Notes: generated by a model not told the origin, from the letters alone. DNA of 64,000 nucleotides from Metallyticus violacea (GCA_030762175.1 CM060842.1:47821001-47885000), one strand, 5' to 3'; numbered from the stretch's first letter, positions 24,830 through 37,763 are shown. Made by a program: numbers and translations.

Positions 24830-26013
24830 TTACACTACCTTCGGCTTTCTCAACTAACGCTAGGGAGTGGTTCAGGAATGGAGCTCTAGCAGCGCGAGAA
24901 TTTTTCTACGGAGGAAAAGTGAATTATATAGTGGAGTTGCCTGTGAACCTGATCTCTGATTGGTTCGCTTGGCTGAGAGGACGGATCTAAATGGAGTTTA
25001 TAGTAGGTATTTCTAGCGAGTGTGGGTTGTTATTTGGTTCCGTAATTTCTTTATTTTTGTATGTTCTATTTTCTTTGTTGTTTCTTTTGTGCATGGTTCA
25101 TAAACGCGCTTTGTGTATTTATTGCAATTTGTATTTGTCTTGTTCCGACATTTCTTCGTTTGACAGTTTATCCTTTTTGGCTTGGCTTCTTCGAAGAGCA
25201 TTCGCCTTCGTCTGCTTCCTTCTTCATTCTCCTTGTTTAGTTTCTAGCTTCCATATGTACTTAATTCTTCTGCGAATTCTAAGATAGCATTTCTGCGACT
25301 TATCCTCCTTCCTGTTATTGTCTTGAAAATAATGACATTGCTCTTCTACGGGAAAATGTTCGGCTGATTCTTCTGTTTTTGTTTATCATATCGCCTCATC
25401 TTACCTTCTCTTCCCATTTTGTCATAGATTCTTTGTATCTTTCATCGGAGTGCGATGTAAAGATTTTGAGTCCCCCATTTGCTTTCTTCCTTCAATGATA
25501 AACCTTACTCTTGCAAATTACATATCAAATTTAGTTGATCAAAAACTACATTTCCACATTGACGGTGCTCTTGCTTTTTCTTCTGCTTTTGCTTCTGACA
25601 AGCCTCTTTTTCAAAGGAAATCTCTCTCAAACTGTCATCTCCACATATTATAACTTTAATGACACGATTCATCTCTTTGCTCCATTTATGAAACCTTTTC
25701 AGAACTACTATTTATTACAAATCAATAATTCTTACTGCGAGAGATAGCCGATATGGCACTGTAAAAGAACGAAAAAGAAATACGGATAGCTATATCTTGC
25801 AGAAAGTCTTATTAGTAATCAAAAAAGAATTAATTCCAGTGTTTAAAACATCAAAACTTAATGCGAATGCTTACTTTAAAAGCAGTTATGGGCAAGAATG
25901 AATGAATTTTTATTTCAACAGCAACATTACAATTAAATTTACATACACAAACAAAATATCTAAGAATTTAGCAATATCAAAACTAAGGTTCTCTCATATC
26001 TTAACAACTAGGT

Positions 26014-26019
<6 letters not shown>
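24830..26019. other. unassigned sequence, T-rich on the plus strand
   Basis: A 98-codon plus-strand frame at 24991-25287 is mostly Leu/Phe/Ser, which is what a T-rich strand gives. The minus strand is Lys/Arg-rich. The asymmetry matches an antisense A-rich LINE, but no diagnostic motif was found. Confidence 0.4.

Positions 26020-26061
<42 letters not shown>
26020..26061. repeat. (GT)n microsatellite
   Basis: About 20 uninterrupted GT units, lying just left of the foldback structure. Confidence 0.95.
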
Positions 26062-26064
<3 letters not shown>

Positions 26065-26071
26065 AATAAAA

Positions 26072-26431
26072 TAAAGTTACACTATTAACAATGTAACAAA
26101 TTAACAGTAATATATATAAAAAAATAAAAATAAAGTAACACTATTAACAATGTAACTAATTAACAGTAATTATAATAGTACAAAAGGATAAAACACTAAG
26201 AAAAAGTCACACTTGAGATCGCTATATTTCGGACTCGTGGTCCGAAGACAAGACAAGTGACTAGTGGTCAAGAAACAAGTGGTCACTTGTCTTCTTGCCA
26301 TAGAAGGACTCTACGAGTCCGAAATATAGCGATCTCAAGTGTAACTTTTTCTTGGTGTTTTATCCTTTTGTACTATTATAATTACTGTTAATTTGTTACA
26401 TTGTTAATAGTATTACTTCATTTTTATTTTT
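26072..26431. repeat. large foldback (inverted repeat) with nested inner palindrome
   Basis: 26121-26238 and 26313-26431 are inverted copies about 118 bp long with few mismatches. The arms share GAGATCGCTATATTTCGGAC near the centre and TACAAAAGGATAAAACAC further out. The centre holds a second, smaller inverted repeat (GAAGACA...AAGTGAC against GTCACTTGTCTTC). The outermost 38 bases (ACACTATTAACAATGTAAC) are repeated directly at 26072-26110, 60 bp upstream. No coding sequence. It resembles a foldback or palindromic MITE, but no target-site duplication was identified. Confidence 0.88.
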
Positions 26432-26589
26432 CTTTATATTGTTTGCACCTCTGGTGTTGCTTTTAACTTTGCTTATTAAGTTTAATTTGCTTTTGCGTGT
26501 TTTACTTTTGACTTCTTTACTATTTATCTATTATTCTTTTAATTTTATGCCTTACTTTCTCTGTGTTTTCTAATACGTTTTATTGTTTA

Positions 26590-28960
26590 ATACATCTTAT
26601 ATATATAATAAAATACCTCTAAAATAAATCATCATTCTCACAGCTGTGTGTGTCCTCAAACTCCTCCACTTACTTTTCCTAAGAACCCCCAATCTTCTTT
26701 ATTTTTTTTACGTTCATGTCTGGCAACAATTTATTGCAGCTATATCTTGTTGCACTTTATCCAATTTTTCATCCCAGATGCCATCCTTCCACCTTTTTAC
26801 TATTTCACATTCTATGGCACGCACCATTCACTTTTCTACACATAATACATCTTTTCTTAATTTGTTTTCTTAATTCTTTTATAAATAAAACCGCTAATAC
26901 ATGCAAGAGCTATTCTATTCTTCCGAGTTGATCACAACTATCTATACATTTATCCCGTCCCCAATTTCTTTTAACTATTTTATATAAATCTAAAGAAATT
27001 TTATCCTCAAGGCTAGTCCAAATTTCTTGCTTCTCTACATTTTCTACCCTCTGCCTCACTTCTTTGCAAAATCCACTGACAATAACTTTCACCCAGTTGT
27101 CACTATGCCTCACTTCAATTTCTTCTAATAGTTTCCCCACCTCCCCAAACAACTTTCTCTTCCCAGTACATTTCTTTGGTACGTAAGACATTCTTTTAGT
27201 ACATTGTTATTAGTTATTGTCTAATTTTAAACATCCGTGCCAATATTTCGAGATTTTCTTTACTTTTATACTTTCTAGTGCTGCCAACTAACCCCCCCCC
27301 CCCCCGCGGGAAACTTTTAGTAACCCAGAACCCCTCTACAAAACAGTTTATGTACCACATCAACCTTTGTCCACCCCTTTGACTCTCCCCAGTTTTCTAT
27401 GCATACACCATAATCTCATATAATTTTTCTAACCATTTCATTGTCTATGAGGGAACTTCATACAAACTTATTCTGACAGTTTTCGTAGCTAATTTACCTT
27501 TGGCTTGCACATCTTCCATTTCTCGTAAATTTCAACACAAATAATCAATTTTTCACTATCTTTTAGGTACCTATTTATAAACCATCTCCCATCTTTCTTT
27601 GGCTTTGATCCTTTTTAAATATCTTTGATTTTTTACCATTTATCCTTGACTCCATTCTGCACAAAGTCTAATAATTACATCGATGGCATATTGTAATCCT
27701 ATCATATCACTGCTCCTGTTATGAGGTTGTTAGCGAAAAGGAATCCTGGTATTTCCTCTTTCCAATAATTGGACATCGTCTGTTGTTTTTCATGATCCTT
27801 TCTAAGATATCATCTGTAAAAAATTAAATAATATTGGATTCATTTTACATCCTTGTCTTAAATCCAAATATTGCCTCATATAATCTGTAATTCAGTTACC
27901 TTCACATCTGACACAACCTGATTCCTTCATATAATTTTTGAAGTCCTAGAATAAATTCAGTACTGACTCCTTTGCACCTCAATTTATAAGCTAATGCAGC
28001 CTACTTATTATATTGAATGCTTTCTCAAAATCTGCAAATATTTATCTACTATAATATGAATTGTCATTATATAAACTATTGTTCCCATTTTTTGAATTGC
28101 TTGAAATTCTGATAATTTCCATTTCTTCCCACCTAATATGGCAGTACATTTTACCTAAAATGGGTAAGGGCCGATTTCTCTGTAGTTGCTTGGGCTATTT
28201 ATATCCCCTTTCCCTTTATATAGTAGTACAACCATGCTCACTTTCCAGCTCTCAGTTATTACCTATCTGCCCTTAATCCTTTTTAATAACTCTATTAGCA
28301 TCCTCGTATCTGCTTGCATTTCCCCAAATGTTTACCAAAATTCTCGTGGAATTCCATTTATTTTTTAAGTCTTTTTTTCTTTTCAAAATTTTCAGATACC
28401 CTACCTCATTCACAGTTAACGCTTTATCTAAATATAATATCAATATGATCTAAATTTAATTTATAACTGTGAACCTTTCCAGCACCTAATAGAACTCAAG
28501 TGATATTTCCATTCCATTAGCACTATCTCATTCCCTTTTCTTTCTCGAGGTAAGCTTATCAAACGACCATATAGCAGTCATAGTTCCCTTAATTTTTTCA
28601 CCCATTTTTTGTTGTCACTCTTTCTTTTTATCCTGCACTAGGCACTTACATTTTTCCCTTTTTAACAAAAAATTTGGCTATCATCTTCCTCTTCTCACCT
28701 TCTCCACCTTATTGAGTCCTTAAACACTTCCTCTTTGCCTTTACACACTCTCCATCATGCCATCCGTGTTTATGTTTCCTTTTTGGTTCTCTTCCATCTT
28801 GTTTCCTGCCCACCTTTCCATCGACTACAACCTTTCCAATGCCCCCTCTATCTTTCCTGTTTTCAGCGCCTCTAATATCCCATACATTTTATTTCCTCTA
28901 TTCTGCATATTAAATTATCCCAGGAATGATTTTATATTAATATTTTACCGCTACCGATAG
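26590..28960 (-). pseudogene. decayed LINE (reverse transcriptase and C-terminal domain)
   Basis: Minus-strand reading shows the usual order of a non-LTR polymerase. Near 28740-28790 there is a GWHDGEC segment. At about 28170-28250 comes the finger region ESWKVSMVVLLYKGKGD, then SPSNYRE.G. At 27726-27737 the catalytic box reads F-A-N-N where F/Y-A-D-D is expected. At 26910-27191 is the C-terminal part (LYKIVKRNWGRDK, GRIE), and from 26600 to 26910 the zinc-knuckle-like IMCRKVNGACH region. Many stops and frame changes. The sense strand is A-rich, which explains the pyrimidine-rich plus strand. The catalytic aspartates are lost and the copy is dead. Confidence 0.78.
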
Positions 28961-29219
28961 GGTAGATTGGCAACATGGGAGAAATTTGAACAAAATATTA
29001 AAGTTCTAAATAATTAAATTAATGAGATAATGTTAATATTTTTAGGGAAAGTTTCGAATAAGTCAAGAATCTGAAGGCATGGATTCTCATCAAGAAAACG
29101 TTATAAAAATGTTCTATCACAAGTTGAAATTTATCCTGTATCCCTTGGCATGCACGAAAATATAATTTAAACATATATAGACAGAACTACAAAATTATTT
29201 ACAAAACATGACAAACAGA

Positions 29220-29720
29220 AAATCATCTAAAATTTATTCAGAGACACTAAAATATGGTGAAATTAAACTTAAAGAAAAAATTATTAAAGTTTAACAAATG
29301 TTAGAAACAACAGCAAAAACTTTATATAAAGCTCATGTTATTTCAATATTAATAAATAAAAAGGAAACTTATGCAATTACTATTGCGGATTAATTCTCTA
29401 AAGCACAGGTTACAGCCGATACGTAAAAGTATAAATACACCCTAAATTAAATTACAGAACCATTAGTATTAGAAAAATTAAACTGATTTTAGAAAAGTGT
29501 CAGCCTTTGTTAATAATATATTTCTTATAAAAATCATAAAAAGAAGAGAATATAATCTTTAAACATGTATAGCATTTATCGACTTCGAAAAAAAGATTTG
29601 ATAAAGTAAGTAGGTTAGAAAATATATTCGATAAAGTAAATAGGGCAAAATTCTCACGAGTAGTCATCGGAATTTCCATGCACTAAACCTAGAATAAAGT
29701 TATGTTGTTACTGTACTGTA
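29220..29720 (+). pseudogene. LINE reverse-transcriptase relic, upstream part
   Basis: Around 29530-29620 the plus strand reads REYN, then FIDFEKK with FDKV in a second frame. This is the conserved reverse-transcriptase block 'FIDFEKAFD'. The flanking region is A-rich and full of stops. The continuation appears at 30690-31160, beyond another LINE in the opposite direction, so the two pieces were probably once joined. Confidence 0.6.
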
Positions 29721-29984
29721 GACAACAGGTGGGAGGGATAAAATAGGAGAGGATACATCCTCTCCCCTTATCCTGTCAATCATAAGTTCTTGTTTACCTG
29801 CCGGCGATGGCTCACAGCTTGTGTTCTTGCTTAGTTTGTATTGACCAAATAGTTTGAGTGTACCTTTCTTAATGTTAAGTGCTTAAGAATTCTGACATCT
29901 ACGCACGAAATATGATTACTGATAATGAACAAGGGTGCAATTTGTATCGATTGATGTTCAGTATCTGTAAGGAAGACAATTTAT

Positions 29985-30680
29985 TTGTTTGTTTATTTAC
30001 CCTGGCAATGGGGCCTCCTCTTCCACTCTGCCAGATGAAAAATAGCAAATACACAAAGTGTAACACACATAGTTATACCAGATATAGGGAAAAGGTCAAA
30101 TTAAAGATATATACTGGATGTAAATATTACATATTTTAATATAGTTAGAAAATTAATAAACATTGTTTTAGAATTCCACTTGTTCTTCTTAAATTTTCTC
30201 AAGTACAAGAGACGAGGGAGGAGGAAGAGAAAAGAAGAAGAAATGAGGAATTAACTGTCGCGATTACTAGATTTGAGATATCTACTTTTAAATTGCTTTA
30301 TTGTCCGGCTATCTCTGACTTCGGGAGGAAGGGAGTTCCAGATTCTGGGAACTGACACGCTCAATGAGGTAGAGTAAAAATGTTATCGGTGACGAGGGAC
30401 GACAGTAAAGTCATATTTCGGGTTCGAGGTAGGGAGAAGCATACGAAGCGAGAGGCGATATACTGGGGGGAGGGAAGTACGGAGGATTTTAAACAGGGGT
30501 GTAAGGGAATGGAAAGTCCTACGTTCTTATAGAGGTAGCCATGACATCTGATTGCGTAGGGGTGTCACATGAACAAATGTACGAGTGTTGGAGACGAAAC
30601 AAACACAGACATAATGAACGCGTTGTAATCTGTCGATCGATATTTTTCAAAGATTAAATGAAATACAGCATGTGCTGCTC
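29985..30680 (-). mobile_element. LINE 3' portion inserted in another LINE
   Basis: Minus-strand translation from about 30640 gives VSNTRTFVHVTPLRNQM, then PLFKILRTSLPP in another frame and VSVPRIWNSLPPEVRDSRTI. This is the typical C-terminal end of a Jockey/CR1-like polymerase. The 3' untranslated part follows at 30180-30000, with AGAGTGGAAGAGGAGGCC and a TAAATAAACAAACAAATAAA tail at about 29980-30000. Few disruptions in the C-terminal part. The untranslated region is related to the sequence at 56380-56560. Confidence 0.8.
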
Positions 30681-30689
30681 TTTGTAGCT

Positions 30690-31160
30690 GACATAATGAT
30701 TCAAGAAGGTGAAAAATAATTACAAGTAAGCAAGTAAAAATTACAAAAATTAGCTCGATTATAGTCCCGATATCTCAAATAAAAAATCAAAAGTTATGGC
30801 TTTTTGAGGAGATGAATTTTAAACTACTAGAACAAAATGGAAATTTTGATTATTTGGATTGCAGTATGACATACATAAACAATAAAGGAATAAAACATAA
30901 AAAATATTTGTGGAATAATGATAAATCCAGTGAAAAGAAGGACTCAAAGAGAAACTAGTCTACAAAAATTTTAAAAAAAATCCAAAATTAATGCACAGTT
31001 GTGAAACAGGGATTGTAAGAAAAAGAGTTGTAATAATACACAAACAGCAGAAATGAAATACTCTGGAATAGTAAAAGCGTGTACTATTCCATGCAAATAA
31101 TATATAATAAGATGTACATATATTTTCATTAAATAAAAATTAACATCTGTTAAGGTGGAA
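30690..31160 (+). pseudogene. LINE reverse-transcriptase relic, downstream part
   Basis: The frame near 30855 reads YLDCSMTYINNKGIKHK, matching the 'NYLGC.MSY..DKDI..K' segment after the catalytic domain. At about 31045-31085 it reads TAEMKYSGIVKACT, matching 'AEMKFLR.VKGCT' further on. Orientation and order fit the relic at 29220-29720. Very decayed. Confidence 0.62.
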
Positions 31161-34100
31161 GATTAATTTACCAACAATGTATAATGCCCGTATTTCATTG
31201 CTAACTTAATAATACAAACTCTACGGCTATTGAGATGTAGGAAGAAAAAGAAAATGAAAATGACACGAAACATGACGGCAGTGGAGAATACCACTTCTAA
31301 TCCGTGAAGAGTTGATAGATGATATACATGCTGAATTGTGGCAGCAACTCTCATTCTCCGGACCGCTAGAGTGATCAGTGGTTTTATAGCTCCCTCTGTA
31401 TAATTGACAACGAATATCATACGCAACTTATCAAGAATTGTCTCTTGTACAAACTACTTGCGCACTAATATTTCAAATGAAATAGCCACTAATTTTTTCC
31501 ATCTTATATTGTAAGTGCACATACTGAAATCAGCGCCAGTAACTGATAAAATGGCAATGCAAAACCTTCCCTCGTGCAATTTAACTTTGAGCAGTTGAAC
31601 GTTGCCCTCTCCTGCTCCTGACCAGCTTAGTAACCTATGGAAGGCAAACTCTCACTTTTTCAAATAAAAGGAACGGTAAGCAAATATTCTGGAGGGGTTG
31701 CGGAACATGCATGTGTATGGGGAATTCGACAAGCAAGTAATAGCCTTTGATCCGGATTTGTCATCTTCTTTACTTCAACCGCATTATTCGCAGGGTGCTC
31801 TAAAACTCTACACACATACAAATACTCACAAAATCTCCAAAATTCATATAAACGACCTTCAAGAATTCCGTTTTTATTTAATCTACCCACTTTATCTTAA
31901 ATTGTACATGTTTCGAGCATGAAAATGGTTCTACAATATACAATTATCGACATTTAGCTGATGTATAGCTGATATGGTGTATAAATGCGTAGAATTCAAC
32001 CAATCAGACTCATCTAGCACTATAAAAATGTCGATTTCTGTCATCGCTTTTCAATTACTGCTATTCGGCATTTTTTCTGCTCCGTACGCTATTTAGAATT
32101 TTGGAAATTCTAGCAATGTAGAACATTTGACAAAAATTATACACATATTATAAAAAGGAGTACCATAAAGTAATTATCAATAAACTTGGATATAATCAAC
32201 ATCAATTATCTCAATATCAAGTATTCTCATTAATTTACTTTTACAAAATGTAACTTTCAAGGTATGTTTAAGTAAATGTCTGTTTACTTAAATGATATTG
32301 TGTTTATATAATTCAATAATTTCATAGTTATTTCATTCATCTGTAGTTAGTTGACCTAGAGAAGCAGAATCAAGACAGTAGCATTGCGCTAAGGTCAGGA
32401 GAACTATACCATTAACAGAGGAAGAGAGCATGTAGGTGGAGTCAAGACAACACGCCGTAGTCTACAAGCCATTTGTGGATCATAATTTTTTGAAAGTTTC
32501 TAAAGAAAGAAGACTAGAAATATTAAAAAGTTGATTTTAACTGCACAAAGGTATAATTTTATAACCACAAAAACATGTACAGTATGTTTATTTAGGAATG
32601 CAATATTGCACAGGTTATTCCAAATAAACTTATGTACCTTTTCGTCAAATATTACTTTATTTGTGTTAATGAAATTTAAAATGTACACTCTACCTTATAT
32701 TTTCAAATACACAACAAAATTGAATTTCAAACATTAAAGTGAACAAAATTAAGTATTCTTGCTGTTGGTGTCAAAGATTTTCGTCTAAAAACTTGAATCC
32801 ATAATATACGTCACTCGTTTTTATTGCAAAATATTTTTCTACAAAGGTGCAGAAAAAAATGGCACAAAGAATTTACAAATAGAAAAGGGGGTGGACAACA
32901 TTTTAATAGGGAAATGGGATATTTTCATAAGCTTCAATTTGAACTTACAGGCATCGATATGAATCAATGTCATAGCTATGTTGCAATGTGACGTGTATTT
33001 GTTCATAGCCAGTCAAATTTAAATCAATGTCACTGGCGGAGGCTGCATCTCAACCTAACCACAAATCACAAACTGTCTAACAAATATATAGTGAAATTAT
33101 AGTGTAATATATGGCGTATTTTCTCAATGACGCTCTTTCTTAGTGCAAAATAATAATTTTCTTAAGCTATCGGCAGAGCAACTTCCATCACCACTGCAAA
33201 GTATAATGGTTATAAAATGTAAAAGCTCATTTGGCTGCTTTTAGCGCAGAATTAGTTTATGGATTTGCGACTGCTCAGAGCGTCTCTGACCCCAGTTCCA
33301 AACAAAAAACGCTTCTTCTATTTCTTGTTCCCTAAACTCTTATCGCGTGCCAATTGTTCCTCTAAGGATACAGTAGAACTATTTATGTTAGTAAATTTTA
33401 TAGATTATTTATTAATAGTGTATGTTTTAATGATTATTTGTTATTCTACTCGAAAAATAGTCCTACCACATATCACGCGAGGTTTTCTTTTTCTTTGGAT
33501 AAATTCAAGAGCGGGAATTTGTCAACAAATGAAACTTTATAAATAATGTGTTCATTATAAGAAATTAAAAGACTTTTAAGATAAACACAGAACTAAAATT
33601 TAAAATCCATTTTGTTTTCGTGTATTTGCATGCTGTTTTGAAATAATTTCTCCGCCTCACCAGCAGGTGATAAGACTAAACTTGTTTTAATTTGTTTTTC
33701 CCTTTGCTCTGCACTCAATGAGCGATTTTTGAACCCTAGTCAATAACCGGTAACGTTTATTCATATCGCTATAATAGCATTATACGTAGTGGCTTTGTTA
33801 TCTTGGAAACGGTGATTTTAACGGAGTCTGGTCTGCCCAGTATTAAAGTTTCAAATTCCCCTTCAGTGGGACGTGAGTGAGGCAGAGTTTAATTTTAACG
33901 TGTATATCCATTATACTAAATACACAGCACTTTGATTACGAATGACTCATTAAACGTGGCTTTGGAAGCAATACAGCTCAGCTTTCCATGGAAACCACCG
34001 GATCATCCGCACTACATCACAGAGGGAATTGTTTGACCCTTGTTATTGTAGATTTATAAGGCGAAATCTGTTTATTTATTATTCAAATCAGAATATTATT

Positions 34101-35472
34101 AATTATCTTTTTATTTTAATTTATGCCTTTGCATCTACAACTTTATTTCAAATTTTCCTCGTTGTTCGGCTTATATAATACAGAAAATCCGTTATATATT
34201 TTGAAATACAAAATTTTACAAATGATGTTAGCACATAATAGTTTTCATTCTGTTCAAATTATCCATCACTAATTATACATTTTAAAATTCCTTTCAAAAA
34301 TATTATTGAAATCTATTATATGCTTTGGTTCCAAAAATATCCTCATAACATGTTCATATTTCTAGCTTTCCTATTCAATAATCTTCTTAATGCAACTTTT
34401 TAAAAATTTAATTGTGTTGTATCCTGTTTTGCAAAACAAAAATGTTCAACTTTCACTTAAATTATATAAATTAGAAAGTTGGCCACTTTCTGCACATGTA
34501 ACTATGTGCAACATTTCTTTAATGAACGTATTATTTCAACACCAAATGTGGAAAGCATTCCCAATGTAACATCTATTTTAAGTGTTTGAATTTAGAAAAC
34601 ACTTGTGCAGATTGTCTCATCACTATGGCTTAGAATTTGGTATGTGTAATGGGCAATAATTATATTATGCTATTTGTTATTTATTACAGGATCTAATTGT
34701 AAAAACCTAAACTGTATATCTTCAACAATATATTTTCAAAAACGGGAAACAATAGAGATTTTCAATCAGAAAAAATAACTATTCTACCTTAAATTATAGA
34801 AGAATTCCCAAACAGAGAATAAAGTTGATCATCGACAATGGATTAGTGGAGAAAATGGTAACAACGCTGTCATCACGCTATTAATGAACCTGTGAAGGCG
34901 TTGTTGTCCTCGGTATGTATTGAGGAAATGGCAAAACTGTCCAACACACTCAGCATCACTAGTGCACTATCTGTAAACGGACGAATACGAAGCTTTCGAG
35001 TAATGAAGTAAATTTGGGCTATGCTAAAGTGATGTTTTCTAAAAGTGAGTAGTGTCCATGGATTAAAATTGAGGTGCCACGTGTAAGGAACGTGCAAGTC
35101 TGCGAGAAGCATGTGGCAATGCTGTCATATCAAACGGTTATCCTTGGGGTACCATATTTTCGACAAGAAACGCAGTAGGATGGAAGATGCATCATGTTTA
35201 GATCTTCTTGTCCTCGAAGAGCATTACGTTGATTTGATTCAATCTCTGCTAGGGGTGGTTCATTGATGGACAGGGAGTAGCCGCAGAAGTCAGAGCAAGC
35301 CACACTACAATGCTGCAGTAAGACTCTCCTTCTCAAACACAAACAAAAATGGCTTAGCTATAGATGTCCAGTGCCTTCCAGACGTGTGACGGCGGTTAAT
35401 AAATTAATGCAATGTAAACTTTTCCAGGTTTTAGAATAAATTAATACATTGCCACTACTTTCTTTCTTTCTC
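31161..35472. other. unassigned AT-rich sequence (4.3 kb)
   Basis: No gene or known repeat recognised. A GC-richer patch at 34870-35345 is open for 79 and 70 codons on the minus strand in two frames; I do not recognise the peptides. A 95-codon plus-strand frame at 33259-33546 is also unassigned. An 87-codon minus-strand frame at 31163-31426 is equally anonymous. Confidence 0.45.
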
Positions 35473-35860
35473 GTACAATTTCAGACAAAGGTTTTAAAGG
35501 AAACAGACAGACAATTTGAGATTTTATGCAAAACTAAAATTGTAGCTAAAATTGTCCATCGTCAATAAAATAACAGGTAATTGAAAAGTATATATGGTTT
35601 TTACAATTTCAGCCTACGATTTTGAAGGGAAAAAATCAGACTAGTTTTAACTTTAATAGAGTAAAAACACTAGCTAATTTTAATTAACGACAATAAACTA
35701 GCACACATAATAAGTATATATGGATTATATAATTTAAGATAGGGCTTTTGGAGAGAAAAAATAGACAAGGGCTTCATCAGCAAAAGTTGTTTATTAACAG
35801 TAAAATAGCACGTATTCAAAAAGTATAAATGGATTGTATAATTTCAGACAAGAGATTATG
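35473..35860. repeat. minisatellite, unit about 110-125 bp, four diverged copies
   Basis: The marker string AGTATAWATGG-ATT(..)ATAATTTCAG recurs at about 35587, 35712 and 35821, and its end (TACAATTTCAGACAAAGG) at 35474. Between markers come a GGGAAAAAAYAGAC-type string and an AAAATAG/AATAAA stretch. Diverged and AT-rich. Confidence 0.65.
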
Positions 35861-36023
35861 TAAAACAAAATGCAGTCAAATTTTATCATTGGAACCAGTA
35901 CCAAACTTCGTAAATTCCGGTTGAGACCTAAATTTTTCAAGTCTAATATCTCTTACCAATTAAGTTCTACATTCCTATAAATTAAACTAGAAGCTTGGGT
36001 CAGAAGTACTTGTAGCATTGCGA

Positions 36024-36245
36024 GCCGCCCCTTAAGCAATAAATCTCCCACAATAGGGAAAACCTTAGGGAGGTCTTCGGGATATATATGTAGAATCAGA
36101 TGAGAGAATCCGATTGATCCGGCCGGAATTGAACCCGCTTACCACTAGACCATCATGACCGACTCCGTGCATAGAGGAATGTGCTGTAGTTCAATTCGTT
36201 AGAGCGTCAGCTCGGAAGATCCATAGTTGGAACTCTGGCTTTTAT
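36024..36245. repeat. two tRNA-like repeat fragments, head to head
   Basis: On the minus strand, 36164 to 36024 starts GTCGGTCATGATGGTCTAG and keeps GGTTCAATTCC, with most of the spacer between the two boxes deleted. On the plus strand, 36175-36245 has TAGTTCAATTCGTTAGAGCG and a B-box-like AGTTGGAACTC. Both look like heads of tRNA-derived SINEs outside families A and B. Confidence 0.5.
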
Positions 36246-36482
36246 CCAAAATGTTCAAGTCTGATTTCTTTTTCAATTGTGCATTTTTCCCACACTCCGT
36301 ATTACACTTTTAGTATGGTAAAACCCTGGGAGTTTTGAGGCAACTGACAAAATTTTCGGATTTATTTCCTGGAATGTGGGGGTTACCATTGCCTGTAAAT
36401 TCGTAATTTTGTAGCTGTTTTCAAAGGTTCTTTAGACAAGTATAGTCCGCTAATATAATTGTACGTCTGAAACGATATAATA

Positions 36483-37763
36483 CGAGGGTAGATCCATAAG
36501 TTTCCGGCCTAATCATTTTCTAGGTATGATAAAGACAAAGATTATGTTTCACTTTTCAATATAGTTACCCTTTATTGCAATATACTTCTTACATTTTTGA
36601 ATTAGCATTTCAATCCCCCCCCCCAAAATAGTCAGAAGTTTTGTCTGCAAAATGGGCATAAACAGCACCCTTCACTTCTTCGTCACACTTAAATTTCCTT
36701 CCTCGAAGGTCCTTCTTGAGTTTTGAAAATAGGAAATAGTCACTGGGAGCTAGATCTGGGCTGTAGGATGGATGGTCAATCTCCTTAAAGTCATATTTCT
36801 TCACAACTTTCTTTGCAATAAGAGTTGTGTGCACAGGCGCGTTGTCGTGAAGAAGGCGCACACCACCACTCAGCTTTCCTCGCCTTTTCTCCTTGATGGA
36901 ACCACGTAGTGTATGCAGTAGGCCAGCATAGCACTTCCCATTTACTGTGGTGTTCCTCTCCTTGAAGTCAATGAAGAGTATTCCTAACCAGACCCAAAAG
37001 ATTGTGGCCATGATCTTCTTGGTTGACTGAGTGACGTTGGCCTTAAGAGACAGTACTTCGCTAGGTTTACGCCACTCCATTAATTCTCTTTTGGATAAGG
37101 GATCATAGGACCATAGTTTCATCTCCTGTAACAATGGTTGCAGAACTTCTCTCTCGTTGCCACGGCAGAGCTCAAAAAATGCCAGACAACAGATGACTCG
37201 TTGCTGCTTTTGCACTGAGAAAAGAAGTCTAGACACCTCACTAACCTTATTCACGTTTAAATGTTCATAAACAATTCGAAAGACTGTTGTTTTAGAAACT
37301 CTTACTTGCTGCTGTTTCTGTAACTTTGAGCCGCCGGTCATCCATAAGTTCTCCTTTCACAAGAACGATGTTTTTAGGAGTGAGTACCTCCAAGGGCCGA
37401 CCTACACGCTCTTCGTGTTCAATGCTTTCTCGACCCATTCGAAGAAGTTTGGCCCCTCCTTTTACGGTAGAATATGAGGGGGATGCTTTCCCATATATAC
37501 CGTCCAATTGCTGATTAATTTCATGTGGGGTATGTCCTTTTTTTGTGAAGATTTTAATAACAGCTCGATGCTCCATTTTGAACATGTCACAATCTTCTAC
37601 ACAAAGCCTTCTTTATGCAAATATATCTGAACTACTGAAGACAGCGGAGCGGAAGTTACAGCTGCAATTATTTACTTAAAATATAAATTATGATACGAGA
37701 TAAGGATTTTGTGTAGGCGATAATGCTTATTGGCGAGGCCGGAAACTTATGGACCTACCCTTG
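36483..37763 (-). mobile_element. mariner transposon, 1281 bp, with both terminal repeats and TA flanks
   Basis: 28-bp terminal inverted repeats at 36483-36510 and 37736-37763 match at 26 of 28 positions (core TCCATAAGTTTCCGGCCT). Each is flanked by TA (36481-36482, 37764-37765), the mariner target duplication. Length is typical for the family. The transposase gene lies inside on the minus strand. Confidence 0.96.
36610..37585 (-). pseudogene. mariner transposase (DD34D), frameshifted and missing the first aspartate
   Basis: A cut-and-paste DDE transposase in two overlapping frames. 37585-37292 holds the N-terminal DNA-binding part (MEHRAVIKIFTKKGHTPHEI, GRESIEHEERVGRPLEV, LMDDRRLKVTETA). 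37341-36610 holds the rest: TTVFRIVYEHLNV, KKIMATIFWVWLGILFIDF, HDNAPVHTT and YSPDLAPSDYFLF. From the aspartate of HDNAP to that of APSD there are 34 intervening residues, the mariner DD34D spacing. The first catalytic residue is gone: where GDE...YDP is expected, the frame reads LQEMKLWSYDP. The WVPRLL motif is also eroded. One frameshift near 37310 plus this loss makes it inactive. The C-terminus ends FADKTSDYFGGGD. Confidence 0.93.

Noticed and set aside
24991..25287. 98-codon hydrophobic frame as a membrane protein
   Set aside because: A Leu/Phe/Ser-rich reading of a T-rich strand, with no recognisable domain.
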